Assembly (NCBI GenBank): GCA_945788545.1
Contig: CALZMK010000142.1
Location: 1 to 5,299, forward strand
Direction: 5' to 3'
Origin: an uncultured Prevotella sp.
Lineage (GTDB): Bacteria > Bacteroidota > Bacteroidia > Bacteroidales > Bacteroidaceae
DNA: 5,299 nt
Below, in pieces: positions 4,213-5,299 of the stretch. The stretch's first letter is position 1. Each line of letters starts with the position of its first letter. A program made the position numbers and the translations under genes. Under the pieces are notes generated by a model, which had not been told where the DNA came from, did not search any database, and saw only the letters and a list, made by a program, of their open reading frames with translations.

Positions 4213-5299
4213 AAAGGACTTTTTTCCATAGTATTATTATTGGGTGGCATATCATGCTCGCTTGATGCCGATGCCCAGGATGTCCTGTCGTTGGACAGTT
4301 GCCGAGCAATGGCACTGCGCAACAACAGGCAGATGGGTGTTGCCAAGGTGAAGCGTGACATGGCGCGCAATATGAGGAAGTCGGCAAGGACGAAATACCT
4401 GCCTCAGATAAATGCCTCGGGAGCGTATGTATATACGAGCAAACAGGTGTCGATACTGAGCGACGAGCAGAAACAGGCCCTCGGCAACATGGGTACTGCT
4501 GCCGGACAGGTGTTTGCCCAGATGGGACTTCCCAATACCGACGTGCTCGCCGGTATGCTCAATGGAGTGGGGGGTGGCATAGTGGATGCCTTCCACACCG
4601 ACACGCGCAATATGTTTGCAGCGTCGGTGATGCTCACCCAACCCGTGTTTATGGGTGGCAGTATCATTGCCATGAACAAAATTGCCGACCTGGGCGAGGA
4701 CATGGCAGCCAACCAAGCCGACGCCACCACGCAGGCCACGCTCTATAGCATCGACAATGCCTATTGGACGGTGGTGTCGCTGAAGCATAAGAAAAGACTG
4801 GCTGAGAGCTATCTCAACCTGGTAAAGAAACTCGACGGTGATGTCGGTAAGATGATTCGCGAGGGTGTGGCGACTCGTGCCGACGGACTGAAGGTGAGCG
4901 TGAAGGTGAACGAGGCTGAGATGACTCTGACACAGGTGGACGACGGACTGGCACTCGCCAAGATGCTGTTGTGCCAACTGTGCGGACTGGATGTGAACAA
5001 GGAAATCACTCTTGCCGACGAGGACAACGACCAACTCGCCACCGAGATTGAGGCTATTGCCGCCGATATCGAGAGTCAGGAGCAGACTGCGGGCGACAAT
5101 CGTCCCGAACTGAAGATGCTGCAAAATGTAGTGGATATCAGTAGGCAGGCTGTGAATGTGGCGAAGGCGGGACATATGCCCAAGGTGATGCTCACGGGCG
5201 GATACACCGCCACCAATCCCAATGTCTATAACGGGTTCAGTCGCAGTTTCGCGGGGGTATGGAACATCGGAGTGATGGTGACAGTGCCCGTGTGGAACT
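4210..5299 (+). CDS. TolC-family outer-membrane efflux protein, 3' end cut by window
   Basis: TolC-family proteins form the trimeric outer-membrane channel and periplasmic tunnel of tripartite exporters, working with a periplasmic adaptor and an inner-membrane ABC, RND or MFS pump. The frame is open for 363 codons to the right edge; the family is usually about 430-490 residues, so roughly the last quarter is missing. Residues 1-22 look like a signal peptide, with cleavage likely after ADA (22); C16 does not sit in a good lipobox. The N-terminal helix region LSLDSCRAMALRNNRQM (26-42) and the KYLPQI that follows are typical of the family. So are LTQPVFMGGSIIAMNKIADL in the middle and the second half-repeat starting near NRPELKML, ending in a beta-strand-like VMVTVPVWN at the edge. 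Substrate cannot be told. Adaptor and pump genes would be expected just beyond 5299. The start was chosen for the signal peptide and the AGGA 7 nt upstream. Confidence 0.93.
   Translation, partial: MKGLFSIVLLLGGISCSLDADAQDVLSLDSCRAMALRNNRQMGVAKVKRDMARNMRKSARTKYLPQINASGAYVYTSKQVSILSDEQKQALGNMGTAAGQVFAQMGLPNTDVLAGMLNGVGGGIVDAFHTDTRNMFAASVMLTQPVFMGGSIIAMNKIADLGEDMAANQADATTQATLYSIDNAYWTVVSLKHKKRLAESYLNLVKKLDGDVGKMIREGVATRADGLKVSVKVNEAEMTLTQVDDGLALAKMLLCQLCGLDVNKEITLADEDNDQLATEIEAIAADIESQEQTAGDNRPELKMLQNVVDISRQAVNVAKAGHMPKVMLTGGYTATNPNVYNGFSRSFAGVWNIGVMVTVPVWN

Noticed and set aside
4210..4257. Lipoprotein signal on the TolC-like protein at C16
   Set aside because: The residues before the cysteine (GGIS) do not fit a lipobox well, while an ADA-Q signal peptidase I site at residue 22 is more convincing.
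4252..5175. A 307-codon open frame on the minus strand over the tolC-like gene
   Set aside because: The sense strand encodes a recognisable TolC-family protein with a signal peptide. The antisense product lacks domain features.

Overview
The window looks like a chromosomal segment of an anaerobic gut- or oral-type Bacteroidales bacterium, most likely close to Prevotella. The evidence is the DUF4492-cydA-cydB gene order, the kinship of the TolC-like protein, GC-rich genes separated by very AT-rich spacers, two matches to the Bacteroidetes promoter consensus (TAnnTTTG at -7, TTTG-like at -33), and weak Shine-Dalgarno sites. The genus is an inference.

Layout: two gene groups diverge from an AT-rich region at 3009-3220. 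Leftward on the minus strand run a 72-residue DUF4492 membrane protein (3008-2790), cydA (2759-1224) and cydB (1066 to beyond the left edge). Together they form the cytochrome bd quinol oxidase, which reduces O2 to water and lets an anaerobe respire or scavenge trace oxygen. All haem- and quinol-binding residues expected in CydA are visible. Rightward run a 291-residue membrane-anchored coiled-coil protein of unknown function (3221-4096) and a TolC-family outer-membrane efflux protein (4210 to beyond the right edge), probably the start of an export operon.

The most unusual content lies in the spacers. All three same-strand gene junctions are filled with short tandem repeats, (R/A)AATTAAA octamers in the cyd group and GAATTAG heptamers in the efflux group. 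They read in the direction of transcription and begin at or just after the upstream stop codon. The cydA-cydB and coiled-coil-tolC spacers also share GC-rich modules, including an exact 16-nt match in inverted orientation and a TTGC-loop-GCAA mini-hairpin. This points to a composite dispersed repeat family. The repeats touch genes directly: they encode the last codons of DUF4492, and they supply both the Shine-Dalgarno-like sequence and part of the start codon context of the tolC-like gene. A separate 15-bp duplication encodes the CydA tail, and a perfect hairpin covers the cydA stop codon. The divergent promoter region lacks these arrays.

No tRNA, rRNA, CRISPR array, transposase gene or phage gene was seen.
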